A DNA stretch of 64,000 bases from Natrinema altunense (GCF_000731985.1 NZ_JNCS01000014.1:1-64000), one strand, 5' to 3'. Counted from the stretch's first letter, positions 18,378 to 28,103 are shown. The notes: a model not told the origin generated them from the letters alone. Program-made: numbers and translations.

Positions 18378-19235
18378 ATGCACCGTCGCCAGGTCCTCGC
18401 AAGCGGGGCGGTCTGCCTCGCAGTCCCGATCGCCGGTTGCGGCCATCCGGCCGTCGTCCTCGATATGGACGACGCGACGGCGGACGAAATCGCGGATACG
18501 GTTTCGATAACGGCCGAACCCGGTTCGGAGGAGTACACGCTCGTGTCGGCCGCCAGCGAGAACGGTTCGGCCGTGCGGAGGGGGCGGTCCGAACTGTTCG
18601 ACCGCACCGACACGGTCCGGATCGACGACTCCTTTTACGACGTCTCGGAGACGCGACTCGAGAGCGAGCCGGTGACGGTCTACGAGGTTCGCATCGATTT
18701 CGACCCGGTCGATTCGACGACGGAACTCGGTGCAATCGACTACGACGACCTCCCCGACGTGGATCGCCAGCGACTCGCCCCGATCGTCTCGGCAACTGAC
18801 CCACCCAATCAGGACGGCGACGACATGGGCGTCGACTACGGAACGGCGGCGGATGTCGGGACCGAGTCGGTGTTCGTTCCGAAGCAGCAGTACGACATCG
18901 TCGTCCACGACGGGAGTCGGTATCGGGTTACGGTCGATTCACGAACCACCACCGAGACCGAGTACCGATACGAGGTGACCGACGTCGTGTCCGGCGTCGA
19001 CCCGTTCGCCGATCGCGTTCGAGCGCGGTACCTGTTCACGCTCGCGGGCCTCTCCGACGCCGAACGCGCGGTCGTCGAGGAGGCGATCGGCGAGGGCTAC
19101 TTCGAGGACGACGATGCCTTCCGGTCGGTGGTCGATCGGATTCGAGAGCACGAGGGCATTCGCGAGGATGAGTTCTACGGTACCTGGCTCCTCGAGTACG
19201 ACGGCGTCGAGTATCTCACCTATGCCGAATGGTAG
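18378..19235 (+). CDS. Secreted lipoprotein, unknown function
   Basis: A 285-residue protein with a twin-arginine-like head (MHRRQVLASG) and lipobox IAGC near residue 22, indicating Tat export and lipid attachment. The mature part is acidic with alternating strands and helices (LLSDAERAVVEEAI-type helix near 215, YFEDDDAFRSVVDRIREHE). I recognise no catalytic motif. Common haloarchaeal lipoprotein type of unknown function. Confidence 0.75.
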   Translation: MHRRQVLASGAVCLAVPIAGCGHPAVVLDMDDATADEIADTVSITAEPGSEEYTLVSAASENGSAVRRGRSELFDRTDTVRIDDSFYDVSETRLESEPVTVYEVRIDFDPVDSTTELGAIDYDDLPDVDRQRLAPIVSATDPPNQDGDDMGVDYGTAADVGTESVFVPKQQYDIVVHDGSRYRVTVDSRTTTETEYRYEVTDVVSGVDPFADRVRARYLFTLAGLSDAERAVVEEAIGEGYFEDDDAFRSVVDRIREHEGIREDEFYGTWLLEYDGVEYLTYAEW

Positions 19236-19365
19236 CTACCGGCGATGTTCGAACCCGTTCTCTTGCCCGCTTCGTTCCGTCTCGTTTTCGGTCGATCCGC
19301 CCACCGCCCTCGAGAAATCGCGGTTCCGTCGCCGGGCGCCGGGCCCAGACGCGGTCCCGATGCCG

Positions 19366-19887
19366 TCAGACGAGGAGATAGCCGCCGAGTAGGTAGAGGG
19401 CCGCGAGGATCGACTGGAACGACAGCGAGCCGGCCGCCGACAGCACGAGAAACGAGCGCCGGTCCATCTCGGAGAGGCCGGCGGGGACGGTGAGCAGCCC
19501 CCGGACGAACAGCAGCGTATTGCTCACCGGCACGGCCAGCGGACCCCAGCGGTCGAACCAGCCGTCGAACCGCTCGAGCCGCGACTCGGTGATCGGGACC
19601 CAGCGCGTCCGGAGGGCGTACTCCCGGCCCGCCCGTCGGACGACCCCGAACAGGAGGAGTTGTCCGACCGTCGTCCCGACGACCGCGAGGACGACGATCG
19701 CGACGGCCTCGACGATCGACGACCCGATCAGCGCCAGCGCAGCCGGGACGACGAGTTCGCTCGGCATGAACCGCAACAACATCGCGCCCTCGAGGACGCA
19801 GATCCCGAACAACACCACGAACCCCAGCTCCGACGTGAACAGCGACTCGAGCCAGTCCGGCGTCTCCGTTAGTTGTAGCGGGACCAT
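19366..19887 (-). CDS. DedA/SNARE-associated family membrane protein
   Basis: A 173-residue integral membrane protein with about four to five helices. Early E.A.LLRFMPSELVVPAAL and later RWGPLAVPVSNTLLFVRGLLTVPAGLSEM match the DedA-family signature (FxRxxPxxR-type loop with a Pro- and Gly-containing re-entrant segment). Family members are proposed to scramble or flip lipids such as undecaprenyl phosphate. The length is slightly short of a typical 190-220-residue DedA. Confidence 0.8.
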   Translation of the reverse strand: MVPLQLTETPDWLESLFTSELGFVVLFGICVLEGAMLLRFMPSELVVPAALALIGSSIVEAVAIVVLAVVGTTVGQLLLFGVVRRAGREYALRTRWVPITESRLERFDGWFDRWGPLAVPVSNTLLFVRGLLTVPAGLSEMDRRSFLVLSAAGSLSFQSILAALYLLGGYLLV

Positions 19888-20045
19888 GCCAGTCGTCCGT
19901 CTCGGATCTGACTCCGCTCGACGACTGAAATCATCGGCTTGCGCCTGCTACCTGCGTAAGTTTCGACGCGCTTCGATCGGAGCCGATGACACTGCTGTCA
20001 ACGACACAAACTATACCTGACGGACGGCCGTAGGGGGAGGCATCG

Positions 20046-20510
20046 ATGGACATCGGGCGGCTACTGTTTCTCTCCGTGGCGTTCGTAACGCATGCAGTCG
20101 TCGGCTACGCGCTCGTTCGCGGCTTCACCGGCGTCGACCAGCGAACGGGGGCGTGGTTAGGCCTCGGGTTCGGGTTCGCGCCGGACGCTGACTTCCTGTT
20201 TCCGGCGGACTGGGGGTGGCCGTTCGTTCACCGCGGCATCACACACGCCCCGCTGTTCGCGCTGGCGGTCGTCGGCGGCGCGTACGCCGTCTCCAGACGG
20301 CGATCGGTCGCGCTCGCCGTCGCCCTCGGACTCGGATCACACATCGTGATCGATTCGCTCTCGACGATGGGCGTGCCGTGGCTGTTCCCGCTGCGGCTGA
20401 GTTGGAACGCGGGCCTCGACGTACACGGTCCGATCGGGACGGTCCTGCTCTGGGCGCTCTCGATCGGTGTCCTCGCGTCCCGAACTGACGACGTCTCGTG
20501 GATCACATAA
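20046..20510 (+). CDS. DUF457-type membrane metal-dependent hydrolase
   Basis: A 154-residue membrane protein with metal-ligand motifs of the YdjM/DUF457 family: THAVVGY near the start, PDADFLFP in the first loop, HRGITHAPLF in the middle and SHIVIDSLSTMG later. Several helices separate them. Members are predicted zinc-dependent hydrolases at the inner membrane, possibly phospholipid-acting. It is convergent with a second homologue at 20547, and a third lies at 46267. Confidence 0.85.
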   Translation: MDIGRLLFLSVAFVTHAVVGYALVRGFTGVDQRTGAWLGLGFGFAPDADFLFPADWGWPFVHRGITHAPLFALAVVGGAYAVSRRRSVALAVALGLGSHIVIDSLSTMGVPWLFPLRLSWNAGLDVHGPIGTVLLWALSIGVLASRTDDVSWIT

Positions 20511-20546
20511 CCGCGCTTGGAATCGCCGCTCGAGCGGATCGGTCGC

Positions 20547-21059
20547 TCATCCCGCCGGGGCACCCGCTGTGGAGTGGCCGATCGCCAGAAGCAGTGCCGC
20601 GAACAACGCGATCGTGCCGGCGAGCAGGAACGCCCGATTGACCCGCGCGTTTTTCGATTTGAACCAGTCGAGGGTCACGTGGACCCGCGAGACGGGCGCA
20701 AACGGGCTGATTCCCATCGGCGTCACGACGTCCCCCGCGAGGTGGGCGAGGATACCGCAGGTCCCTACGACGAACCCGAACCCGAACCCGAACTCGCCAC
20801 CCGAGCCGAATCCCCAGCGAGCGACGAGTATCGTTCCGGCACCGGCACCCAGACCGACCAGCAGGGCGAACCAGACGGTGTGCGTCGGCCCGCGGTGGTC
20901 GATCCACGGAAGCCCCTGATCGAAGTCGGGAAGGGTCGCCGCGGCGAGTATCAGCACCGCACCCCAGAGCGCCACCTCGAGCGAGTAGCCGGCGCTGATC
21001 ACGGGGAGGACGGGCGCGTACAGGAGCGCGTTGAATCCGGCGTGGCCGTCCCGGTACAT
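20547..21059 (-). CDS. DUF457-type membrane metal-dependent hydrolase
   Basis: A 170-residue multi-pass protein. LPDFDQGLPWIDHRGPTHTVWF and the later AHLAGDVVTPMGISPF carry the Asp/His ligands of the DUF457/YdjM family. It is closer to the 46267 protein (shared IDHRGPTHTV and TPMG.RPF/SPF context) than to the neighbour at 20046. I chose the ATG at 21059 (MYRDGHAGF), which matches the MYQEGHYGG start of the 46267 homologue. Confidence 0.85.
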   Translation of the reverse strand: MYRDGHAGFNALLYAPVLPVISAGYSLEVALWGAVLILAAATLPDFDQGLPWIDHRGPTHTVWFALLVGLGAGAGTILVARWGFGSGGEFGFGFGFVVGTCGILAHLAGDVVTPMGISPFAPVSRVHVTLDWFKSKNARVNRAFLLAGTIALFAALLLAIGHSTAGAPAG

Positions 21060-21117
21060 TGCAATCGGTCGTTCGTCCTCGGGTTCCCGGCGGGTTAACT
21101 GCTCGGGACCGACCCGC

Positions 21118-22137
21118 TTAGGTGACGGTCCGAATGCCGAACGCGGATACGGACGCGCCGCCGATGAGGATCGGCAGCCAGTAGAACGCGCCCCTGAAGA
21201 GCAGGACGGCCGCCGTGACGACCGACGCCGCGACACCCGTCGTCGGGACCAGCAGCGTGACGAACGCGGCCTCGATCCCACCGAGGCCGCCCGGGAGCGG
21301 GGCCGCACCGGCGATATTTGCGAGCGGAATCGCGAACAACAGGACGTACACCGGAACGCTGTGCCCTAAGGCGGCAAACGCGGCCAGCAGCGCCGCGACC
21401 TGGAAGAGCCACCCACACAGCGAGAGTCCGATGATCGCGCCGAGGCGCCATCGGTTCGTCGCGATCCGCTCGATGTTCTCGAAGAACCGCCCCATTCGGT
21501 CCGTCAGGTCGTCCTCGAGCGTCTCGGAATCGAACCGTTCGAGGCCGAGTCGCCCGATGCGGGGCGCGATGATGGCCGGGAGTCGCTCGATGATCGTCTC
21601 CCGGAACCGCCAGACGAGCACCATCGCGATCGTGATGGCACCGAGCAACACGACGGCCGATCCGACGGCCGTCTCGAGGCGGTCGCCGACGGCGGCGGTG
21701 GTCGCGTAGTACCCGACGCCGACGAAGACGAGCGAGATCGACGGGATGACGTTGAGGACGTCGACGCTGGCGATTCCGACGAGCCCGGTTTCGTAACGCG
21801 AGTCGGAGACCCGCGAGATGAGCAGCGCCGCGACCGGTTCGCCGCCGGCCTGGCCGAACGGGGTGACGTTGTTGGCGAAGACGGCTCCGGCGTAGACGAA
21901 AAACGACTTGACGAGCGGTACCTCGACGCCGAGCGTGGCGAGGACGGTTCGAAGCATCAGGCTCCAGGCGGCGAGCCAACAGATCGCGAGGCCGAACGTC
22001 GCCGCGACGAGGGCGGGGTCGGCCGAGAGCAGCGCGTCGAGAATCGGGCGCGCACCAACGACGAAAAACAGGACGGCGAGGACTGCGATCGCTCCGAAGA
22101 CGCCGATGAGAAACGCGCGCCGGCTTCGCTCGTCCAT
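21118..22137 (-). CDS. Lysylphosphatidylglycerol-synthase-TM/AglD-type flippase-like protein
   Basis: A 339-residue multi-pass membrane protein with about eight helices. NNVTPFGQAGGEPVAALL around residue 90 and AAPLPGGLGGIEAAFVTLL near 280 are the hallmarks of the UPF0104/LPG-synthase transmembrane family (YbhN-like). In haloarchaea, related proteins such as the C-terminal part of AglD act in glycan assembly; others move lipid-linked sugars. It lacks a glycosyltransferase domain. Its position beside sulfatase-fold and glycosyltransferase genes supports a surface-glycan role. I chose the ATG at 22137. Confidence 0.8.
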   Translation of the reverse strand: MDERSRRAFLIGVFGAIAVLAVLFFVVGARPILDALLSADPALVAATFGLAICWLAAWSLMLRTVLATLGVEVPLVKSFFVYAGAVFANNVTPFGQAGGEPVAALLISRVSDSRYETGLVGIASVDVLNVIPSISLVFVGVGYYATTAAVGDRLETAVGSAVVLLGAITIAMVLVWRFRETIIERLPAIIAPRIGRLGLERFDSETLEDDLTDRMGRFFENIERIATNRWRLGAIIGLSLCGWLFQVAALLAAFAALGHSVPVYVLLFAIPLANIAGAAPLPGGLGGIEAAFVTLLVPTTGVAASVVTAAVLLFRGAFYWLPILIGGASVSAFGIRTVT

Positions 22138-22399
22138 AGCTGATATGGATCGTCGTCCGACTTGAAACGTCTGATCGGTGTCAGTCGTTCGTCGATCGGA
22201 TGACGGGCTCGCGGTCGAACTCGCTCCGACGCCCGCGGTCGCTCCGGAACGGCTGTAATCCGGGATTGTCAATCGAGCCCGGGGTGCGACGACGACGACC
22301 GCTGCGGCTCAACAACTTACTACGACGGAGTATACGCGGTTTTCACGCTGTACGTGCTCTATAACGAATTGTCGGCCCGCCGAGTGGCCCAGTGGTCCG

Positions 22400-24076
22400 A
22401 TGACCGATTTCGCGCACCCGGTAGCGTCGTCTCCGCTTGCCAACGACGGGGTGGACTCGCGGTCGACGACTCGAGGACACACAGCGGGCCGCGAGAGGCA
22501 AGACGAGACGCCGCCGTCGAACGTCCTGTTCGTCGTCTTGGACACGGTCCGGAAGGATCACCTCGGGCCGTACGGATACGATCGGGAGACGACGCCGGTC
22601 CTTTCCCGGTTCGCCGCGGAGAGCACTGTCTTCGAGTCGGCGGTCGCGCCCGCACCGTGGACGCTGCCGGTCCACGCCTCGCTGTTCACCGGGCGCTATC
22701 CGAGCCAGCACGGGGCCGATCAGGGGAGTCCGTACCTCGACGACGCCGCGACTCTCGCGTCGGTCCTGTCGGCTGCGGGGTACGAAACGGCGTGTTTCTC
22801 CTCGAACGCCTGGATCACGCCCTACACCGGTCTGACCGACGGGTTCGACGAACACGACTCGTTCTTCGAAATCCTCCCTCGGGACGTACTCTCCGGGCCG
22901 TTGGCGGGCGCATGGCGGGTCGTCAACGACAACGACTATCTGCGCGAACTGGCGTCGACGCTCGTCAGGCTCGGGGCGATGGCCCACGAGCGGCTGGCCA
23001 GCGGCGACGGGGCCGACACGAAGACGCCGTCGGTCATCGATCGGACGACGTCGTTCATCGACGGCAGCGAGAGCGACCGCGGCTGGTTCGCGTTCGTCAA
23101 CCTGATGGACGCGCATTTGCCCTACTATCCGCCCGCGACGTATCGTGAGACGTTCGCGCCCGGCGTCGATCCGGACGCCGTCTGCCAGAACTCGAAGGAG
23201 TACAACGCCGGCATCCGGGAGATCGACGACGAAGAGTGGGCGGCCATTCGCGGACTGTACGACGCCGAGATCGCCCACATGGACGCCGAACTCGGACGCC
23301 TGTTCGACTGGCTGCGCGCGACCGACCGGTGGGCGGAGACGGCGGTCATCGTCTGCTCGGATCACGGCGAACTCCACGGCGAACACGGTCTCTACGGCCA
23401 CGAGTTCGCCCTCTACGACGAGCTGATCAACGTCCCGCTGCTGGTAAAACATCCCGCCATCGGGACCGAGCGGCGCGACGAACTCGTCGAATTGCTCGAT
23501 CTCTATCACACGACCCTCGATGCGCTGGCCGTCGAGCCCACCGGGGCCGTCGGGTCCGGGACGGAAAACGGCCCCGTCGCCCGCGATCCGACACGCTCGC
23601 TGCTCTCGAGCGAGTACAGGGCCTTCGACGAAGTCGCGGATCCGGACCCGGGCCAGCGAGCCGTCATCGACGGGCGCGACGGGACCGAGTACGCCTTCGT
23701 GGAATACGCCCAACCGGTCATCGAACGCCACCACTTGGAGCAGAAGGCCAGCGAGGCCGGCATCACGCTCCCGGCGGACCACCGGGCCTACTCGCGATTC
23801 CGGGCCGCGCGCAGTACCGACGCCAAGTACGTCCGCGCGGATCTCGTCGCGGACGAAGGGTATCGGCTCGCGGCCGATCCATGCGAGGAGTCGCCAGTCG
23901 ATCCGGCCGACGACGACATCGTCGCCGCGACCGAACGGGCGCTCGCCCGGTTCGAGGACGCCGTCGGCGGCGCGTGGGATGCTCCGAGCGACCCGTCCGC
24001 CGACGAGTCGGACGCCTTCGCCGAGGCCGACGAAGCGACTCGGGATCGGCTGCGCGAACTCGGCTATCTCGAGTGA
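22400..24076 (+). CDS. Sulfatase-family (alkaline phosphatase fold) enzyme
   Basis: A 558-residue soluble sulfatase-superfamily protein. NVLFVVLDTVRKDHLGPYGY near residue 40 carries the first metal-binding Asp, APWTLPVHASLFTGRYPSQHG the nucleophile region, and VIVCSDHGELHGEHGLYGHE near 315 the second Asp-His metal site. The nucleophile position reads Thr (T-L-P-V-H) rather than the Cys/Ser-x-Pro-x-Arg motif of true arylsulfatases. It may therefore be a phosphotransferase or phosphodiesterase, such as one acting on surface-glycan substituents. No signal peptide. Confidence 0.85.
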   Translation: MTDFAHPVASSPLANDGVDSRSTTRGHTAGRERQDETPPSNVLFVVLDTVRKDHLGPYGYDRETTPVLSRFAAESTVFESAVAPAPWTLPVHASLFTGRYPSQHGADQGSPYLDDAATLASVLSAAGYETACFSSNAWITPYTGLTDGFDEHDSFFEILPRDVLSGPLAGAWRVVNDNDYLRELASTLVRLGAMAHERLASGDGADTKTPSVIDRTTSFIDGSESDRGWFAFVNLMDAHLPYYPPATYRETFAPGVDPDAVCQNSKEYNAGIREIDDEEWAAIRGLYDAEIAHMDAELGRLFDWLRATDRWAETAVIVCSDHGELHGEHGLYGHEFALYDELINVPLLVKHPAIGTERRDELVELLDLYHTTLDALAVEPTGAVGSGTENGPVARDPTRSLLSSEYRAFDEVADPDPGQRAVIDGRDGTEYAFVEYAQPVIERHHLEQKASEAGITLPADHRAYSRFRAARSTDAKYVRADLVADEGYRLAADPCEESPVDPADDDIVAATERALARFEDAVGGAWDAPSDPSADESDAFAEADEATRDRLRELGYLE

Positions 24077-24198
24077 CCGCCGCATCGATCAGCTGTAGAA
24101 CGGGGTAATAACCGATAAACCGTCCGATCAGGGCGGTAACGGTGACTTTCAAGAACCAATAAGAATACAGGGGTCGAATCGAAAGGTAGCCGCAACGA

Positions 24199-25065
24199 AT
24201 GGACGACCAGCACTTCCTCGAGTCGGAGTGGGATTACTGTCTGGTGCTGGATGCGTGTCGGTACGACGTGTTCAGCGAGGTGTACGACGAGTATCTCGAC
24301 GGGACCTTGGAGAAGCGCTGGAGTACGGGATCCTCGACGCCGGAGTGGGCATATCGGACCTTTACCGGCGAGCACGATATCGCGTACTTCTCGGGGAACC
24401 CCTTCATCAACGATCTCGGAATTCCGCTAAACGAACTCAAGTGGGGTGCGAGTTGCGACTACGAATGGTCGGCGTCGGAGCACATCAGCGACGTCTTCGA
24501 CGTCTGGAAGTCCGGGTGGGACGACGACCTCGGAACGGTCCCGCCCGAGAGCCTTGCGGAGGCGTTCCGAAACAACCGCGAAGCTGTCGCCGAGGCCGAA
24601 CGGACGGTGCTTCACTACATGCAGCCACACGCTCCCTACCTCTCCCGTGGGAAAGGGCAGAAACTCAAACAGATCCAGAAGGGGATCCGCAAACAGGAGG
24701 AAGCCGAAAAGGACACGGACGGCGGCGACGATGGTGGTGCACTCTCGTCGCTCGGCGACTCGATCCGGCCGAAAGTCGAGAACACGCTCGAGGGGAGCGA
24801 ATTCGCGCAGAAGGCGGGCCTGTGGCTCGAACTCGATCCGACCGAACTCGTCAAGAACGGCACGCGGGAGGCGGCGCTGGAACTCTACGAGGAGAACCTC
24901 CGGATCGCGCTCGAGTCCGTCGCCGATCTGGTTGAGGAACTGGACGGTCGCGTCGTCGTGACCGCCGACCACGGCGAGGCGTTCGGCGAAGAGGGTGTCT
25001 GGGAACACCACATCGAAACGCACATTCCGCCGCTGATGGAGGTACCGTGGCTCGAAGTCGAGTGA
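24199..25065 (+). CDS. Alkaline-phosphatase-fold protein, short form
   Basis: A 288-residue protein with sulfatase-like ends but little between. DYCLVLDACRYDVF near residue 12 has the first Asp. STGSSTPEWAYRTF takes the place of the nucleophile loop (Ser/Thr-rich). HYMQPHAPYL is a substrate/metal His segment, and VVVTADHGEAFGEEGVWEHH near 253 is the second metal site. The length is roughly half a normal sulfatase. It appears as a conserved class in haloarchaeal glycan loci. It lies upstream of the glycosyltransferase pair on the same strand. Confidence 0.75.
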   Translation: MDDQHFLESEWDYCLVLDACRYDVFSEVYDEYLDGTLEKRWSTGSSTPEWAYRTFTGEHDIAYFSGNPFINDLGIPLNELKWGASCDYEWSASEHISDVFDVWKSGWDDDLGTVPPESLAEAFRNNREAVAEAERTVLHYMQPHAPYLSRGKGQKLKQIQKGIRKQEEAEKDTDGGDDGGALSSLGDSIRPKVENTLEGSEFAQKAGLWLELDPTELVKNGTREAALELYEENLRIALESVADLVEELDGRVVVTADHGEAFGEEGVWEHHIETHIPPLMEVPWLEVE

Positions 25066-25157
25066 GTCCCGCGCGGTCGGACGGTGCAAGCGACCGCCGG
25101 TTCGGACCGAACCGATCGTGTATCGGGCGGTAATCGCATTCAGCCAGGGGATCCGGG

Positions 25158-26141
25158 ATGAAGATCAGCCACTACTTCGAGTTCGAGGACCACGTTACCG
25201 GCGGCATTCACGAGTCCGTCGTCCACCAGCGGAAGATGCTGGATCGACTGGACCTCGAGTATACGGTCGAGCCGACGCTCGACGCCGACGTGTTCCACTG
25301 CAATCTCATGGGGCCGCGCTCGGTCTGGTACGCAAAGCGGGCCCGATCGCGGGGGGTGCCCGTCGTCGCGAATACACACGTGACCGCGGAGGACTTCGGG
25401 GACAGCTTCCGATTTACCAACGCCCTCGCGAAACCGCTGTCACCCTACCTCCGGTGGACCTACGGGCTGGCCGACGCGCTGGTCTGTCCGTCGGAGTACA
25501 ACCGGGACCTCATCGAAACCTACACCGACGTACCGACGACGGTCATTTCGAACGGCGTCGACCGAGAGAAACTCGAGGGGTTCGAGTCGCTCGAGGCGGA
25601 GTACCGCGAACGGTACGATCTCAGCCCGCCGACCGTCTTCCTCGTCGGCCACGTCATCAAGCGCAAGGGTCTCGAGACGTTCGTCGAACTGGCGCGTCGG
25701 CTGCCGGGCCTCGACTTCGCGTGGTTCGGGCCGCTGGATCTCTCTCTGAAGGGACGGGAGACGACGAACCTGATCGAGGACGCCCCGGACAACTGTACGT
25801 TCACCGGCTTCGTCGACGACATCCGCGGTGCGTACGCGGCAGGCGACATCTTCTGTTTCCCGACCCACGAGGAAAACGAGGGGATCGCGCTACTGGAGGC
25901 GATGACCGCCGGCAAACCACTCCTCGTCCGGGATATCGAGACGTTCTCGTGGCTCGAGGACGGCGAGGATTGTCTGAAGGTTGCCGACGCGGGAGCGGAC
26001 GGGTTCGCGAACGCGCTCGAGCGACTCAAAGATCCGACGCTCCGGAACCGGCTCGGAACGAACGCCGCCCGCCGCAGCGAGGCGTTCTCGCTGTCGACGG
26101 TCGCGAACCGATATCGGTCGCTGTACGACGAGGTGTGCTGA
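25158..26141 (+). CDS. GT4-family glycosyltransferase
   Basis: A 327-residue GT-B fold glycosyltransferase. The N-terminal acceptor half holds DADVFHCNLMGP and VANTHVTAEDFGDSF. The C-terminal donor half has VGHVIKRKGLETFVELARRLPGLDF and HEENEGIALLEAMTAGKPLLV, the E-x7-E nucleotide-sugar-binding motif. It probably transfers a hexose to a lipid or glycan on the cytosolic face. Its TGA directly abuts the ATG of the next gene (26141/26142), so the two are co-translated. Confidence 0.88.
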   Translation: MKISHYFEFEDHVTGGIHESVVHQRKMLDRLDLEYTVEPTLDADVFHCNLMGPRSVWYAKRARSRGVPVVANTHVTAEDFGDSFRFTNALAKPLSPYLRWTYGLADALVCPSEYNRDLIETYTDVPTTVISNGVDREKLEGFESLEAEYRERYDLSPPTVFLVGHVIKRKGLETFVELARRLPGLDFAWFGPLDLSLKGRETTNLIEDAPDNCTFTGFVDDIRGAYAAGDIFCFPTHEENEGIALLEAMTAGKPLLVRDIETFSWLEDGEDCLKVADAGADGFANALERLKDPTLRNRLGTNAARRSEAFSLSTVANRYRSLYDEVC

Positions 26142-27239
26142 ATGAAAATCGGATTCTTTACTGACAGCTATTTTCCCGAGATAGACGGCGTAACGTATAC
26201 GATCAAGCTTTGGCGCGAGGAGTTAGAACGCAAGGGCCACGAGGTGTACGTCGTCTATCCCGACGGCGACTACGAACCCGGCGATCGCGAGTTCCCCGTC
26301 AGATCACTGCCGAACCCGTTCTACGCCGGCTACCGAATCCCGCTCGCCAGACGGACGTCGACGCTCCCCGACCTCGATGTCGTCCACTGTCACGGCCCCG
26401 CACCGATCGGCATCCTCGGCCGGTACTACGCCTGGAAACACGATCTGCCGACGATCTACACGCATCACACGCCCCTCGAGGAGTACTTCCACCAGAGCAT
26501 CAAACTCGAGTCGGTCGCGGGGCTGCTCTCGAAGCTGTACGTGCCCGGCGAGAACGCCTTCCTCCGGAGCTTCGACGTCGTGACCGCGTCGACAGAGCGG
26601 ATCGAGCGCGACGTCGAACACGTCCAACTTCCGGTCGGGATCGATATGGACTTCTTCCAGCCCACCGCGGAGGACTGGTATCCCGATCGGACCGTCATCG
26701 GCTACAGCGGCCGGCTCAGCATGGAGAAAAACGTCAACGAGATCCTCCGGGCCGCCGAAGAGCTACCGGCGTACGACTTCGTCATCGTCGGCGAGGGGCC
26801 GTACCGCGACTCCCTCGAGCGGGCGGCGCCGGACAACGTCGAACTCCGGGACTTCCTTCCCCGCGAGGAGCTGCCGACCTTTTACTCCTCGATCGACACC
26901 TTCGTCACCGCCTCGACCGCCGATACGCTCGGCCTTTCGACGCTCGAGGCGAACGCCTGCGGGACGCCCGTCGCGGCCACCGACGCGCCGCCGTTCGACC
27001 GAACGATCGGTCCCGACAACGGCGAGCGCTTCGCGTACGGCGATCTCGATTCGATGGTCGAGGCCATCGAGACCTGTTTGGCGACCGACCGCGAGACCAG
27101 AGCGGCCGTCGAACGCTACTCGGTCGGCTACACCATGGACCACCTCGAGCAACTGTATCACAACGTCCCGCTCTCGAGGGACGAGGCGGCGACGGATGTC
27201 GAGAGCCCGTGGCGGCTCTCCGAGGAAGAGCGGAGCTAA
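26142..27239 (+). CDS. GT4-family glycosyltransferase
   Basis: A 365-residue GT-B glycosyltransferase. TDSYFPEIDGVTYTIKLW near the N-terminus is the glycine-rich acceptor loop. HHTPLEEYFHQ and VLPVGID follow, then the donor half with GYSGRLSMEKNVNEIL and STADTLGLSTLEANACGTPVAA, the E-x7-E motif. The closest pattern I know is mannosyl- or glucosyl-transferases acting on lipids (PimB/diglucosyl-diacylglycerol type). It starts one base after the preceding glycosyltransferase. The two probably act in sequence on one glycolipid or glycan. Confidence 0.88.
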   Translation: MKIGFFTDSYFPEIDGVTYTIKLWREELERKGHEVYVVYPDGDYEPGDREFPVRSLPNPFYAGYRIPLARRTSTLPDLDVVHCHGPAPIGILGRYYAWKHDLPTIYTHHTPLEEYFHQSIKLESVAGLLSKLYVPGENAFLRSFDVVTASTERIERDVEHVQLPVGIDMDFFQPTAEDWYPDRTVIGYSGRLSMEKNVNEILRAAEELPAYDFVIVGEGPYRDSLERAAPDNVELRDFLPREELPTFYSSIDTFVTASTADTLGLSTLEANACGTPVAATDAPPFDRTIGPDNGERFAYGDLDSMVEAIETCLATDRETRAAVERYSVGYTMDHLEQLYHNVPLSRDEAATDVESPWRLSEEERS

Positions 27240-27518
27240 ACCGCGTCCCCGACGATGTTCGGGTCCGGAACTGGTATGCACCGGAGCCCGACCGAACGCA
27301 CGCATGGTCGGAACCGACGACGGCGTCGCCAGCCCCGGCGGATCGGTCCCAACTGACTCACCATCGACGCGATCTTCATCGGGGTCGAATCCGCTTTTTC
27401 GGTCGTCGACTCTCGGTGCCAACGATCCCTCACCAGTGAACCTGTCTGACTCGTTACAATCCCGTCCGAGAATCGAACCAGAACGACATAGATACCGTAG
27501 CTCGTCGTCTCTGATACG

Positions 27519-28103
27519 ATGAGACAGACGAGATACCTGCTTGTAATCGGAGTGACCGCGTTAGTGCTGATCAGCGCCGTCGGGCCGGCCCTGGCTCACG
27601 AAACCCAAGCTGTCGCCGGGAACGAAGTGACCTTCGGCGGGGCGGACGAGCCGCTGGTCACCGGCGAGCGGATGTGGCTCGAGTTCGAGATCGTCGACGC
27701 GGAGTCGGGCGACCCGGTCGAGAACGTCTCCGAGAACCTGACCGTCTCGGTCCAGATGGAGGGTCACGAGAAGACAGCCCTCGAGAGCAGCGACAAGTAC
27801 GGCGAGCCGGGCGTCTACGAAGCCCCGGTCGTCTTCACCGAGGCGGGCGACTACGTCGTCCACCTGGAAGGGACCATCGACGGGGAAGCGGTGCACACAC
27901 ACTTCGAGAAAACGGTCGACGATCGCGCCGCCCTCGAGTATCCAGGTGACGATGCCCAGTCTAGCGCCGGCAGCGACGAGTCGCAGTCCGACGGGAACGA
28001 AACGCAGTCGGCCAGTTTCGCATCAGCGACCACCACTGCTGTCGCCGTCGGCATCGTCGGGATCGCAGCGGCAGGCGTGATGATCCTCCGTCGCCGGAGA
28101 TAA
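27519..28103 (+). CDS. Secreted single-anchor protein, unknown function
   Basis: A 194-residue protein with a signal peptide (YLLVIGVTALVLISAVGPALA) and mature start HETQA. The outside domain (about 25-135) is a beta-sandwich-like region with DKYGEPGVYEAPVVFTEAGDYVVHLEG, like FixH/CopC-type or carboxypeptidase-regulatory folds. An Asp/Ser-rich stalk leads to a C-terminal helix (VAVGIVGIAAAGVMIL) and RRRR stop-transfer. It is probably anchored on the outer face. The HET start after cleavage could bind copper, as in CopC, but that is speculative. Confidence 0.7.
   Translation: MRQTRYLLVIGVTALVLISAVGPALAHETQAVAGNEVTFGGADEPLVTGERMWLEFEIVDAESGDPVENVSENLTVSVQMEGHEKTALESSDKYGEPGVYEAPVVFTEAGDYVVHLEGTIDGEAVHTHFEKTVDDRAALEYPGDDAQSSAGSDESQSDGNETQSASFASATTTAVAVGIVGIAAAGVMILRRRR

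Noticed and set aside
22343-24085. A 580-codon open frame on the minus strand
   Set aside because: It mirrors the sulfatase-family gene on the plus strand. High GC creates such antisense frames, and the protein has no family motif.
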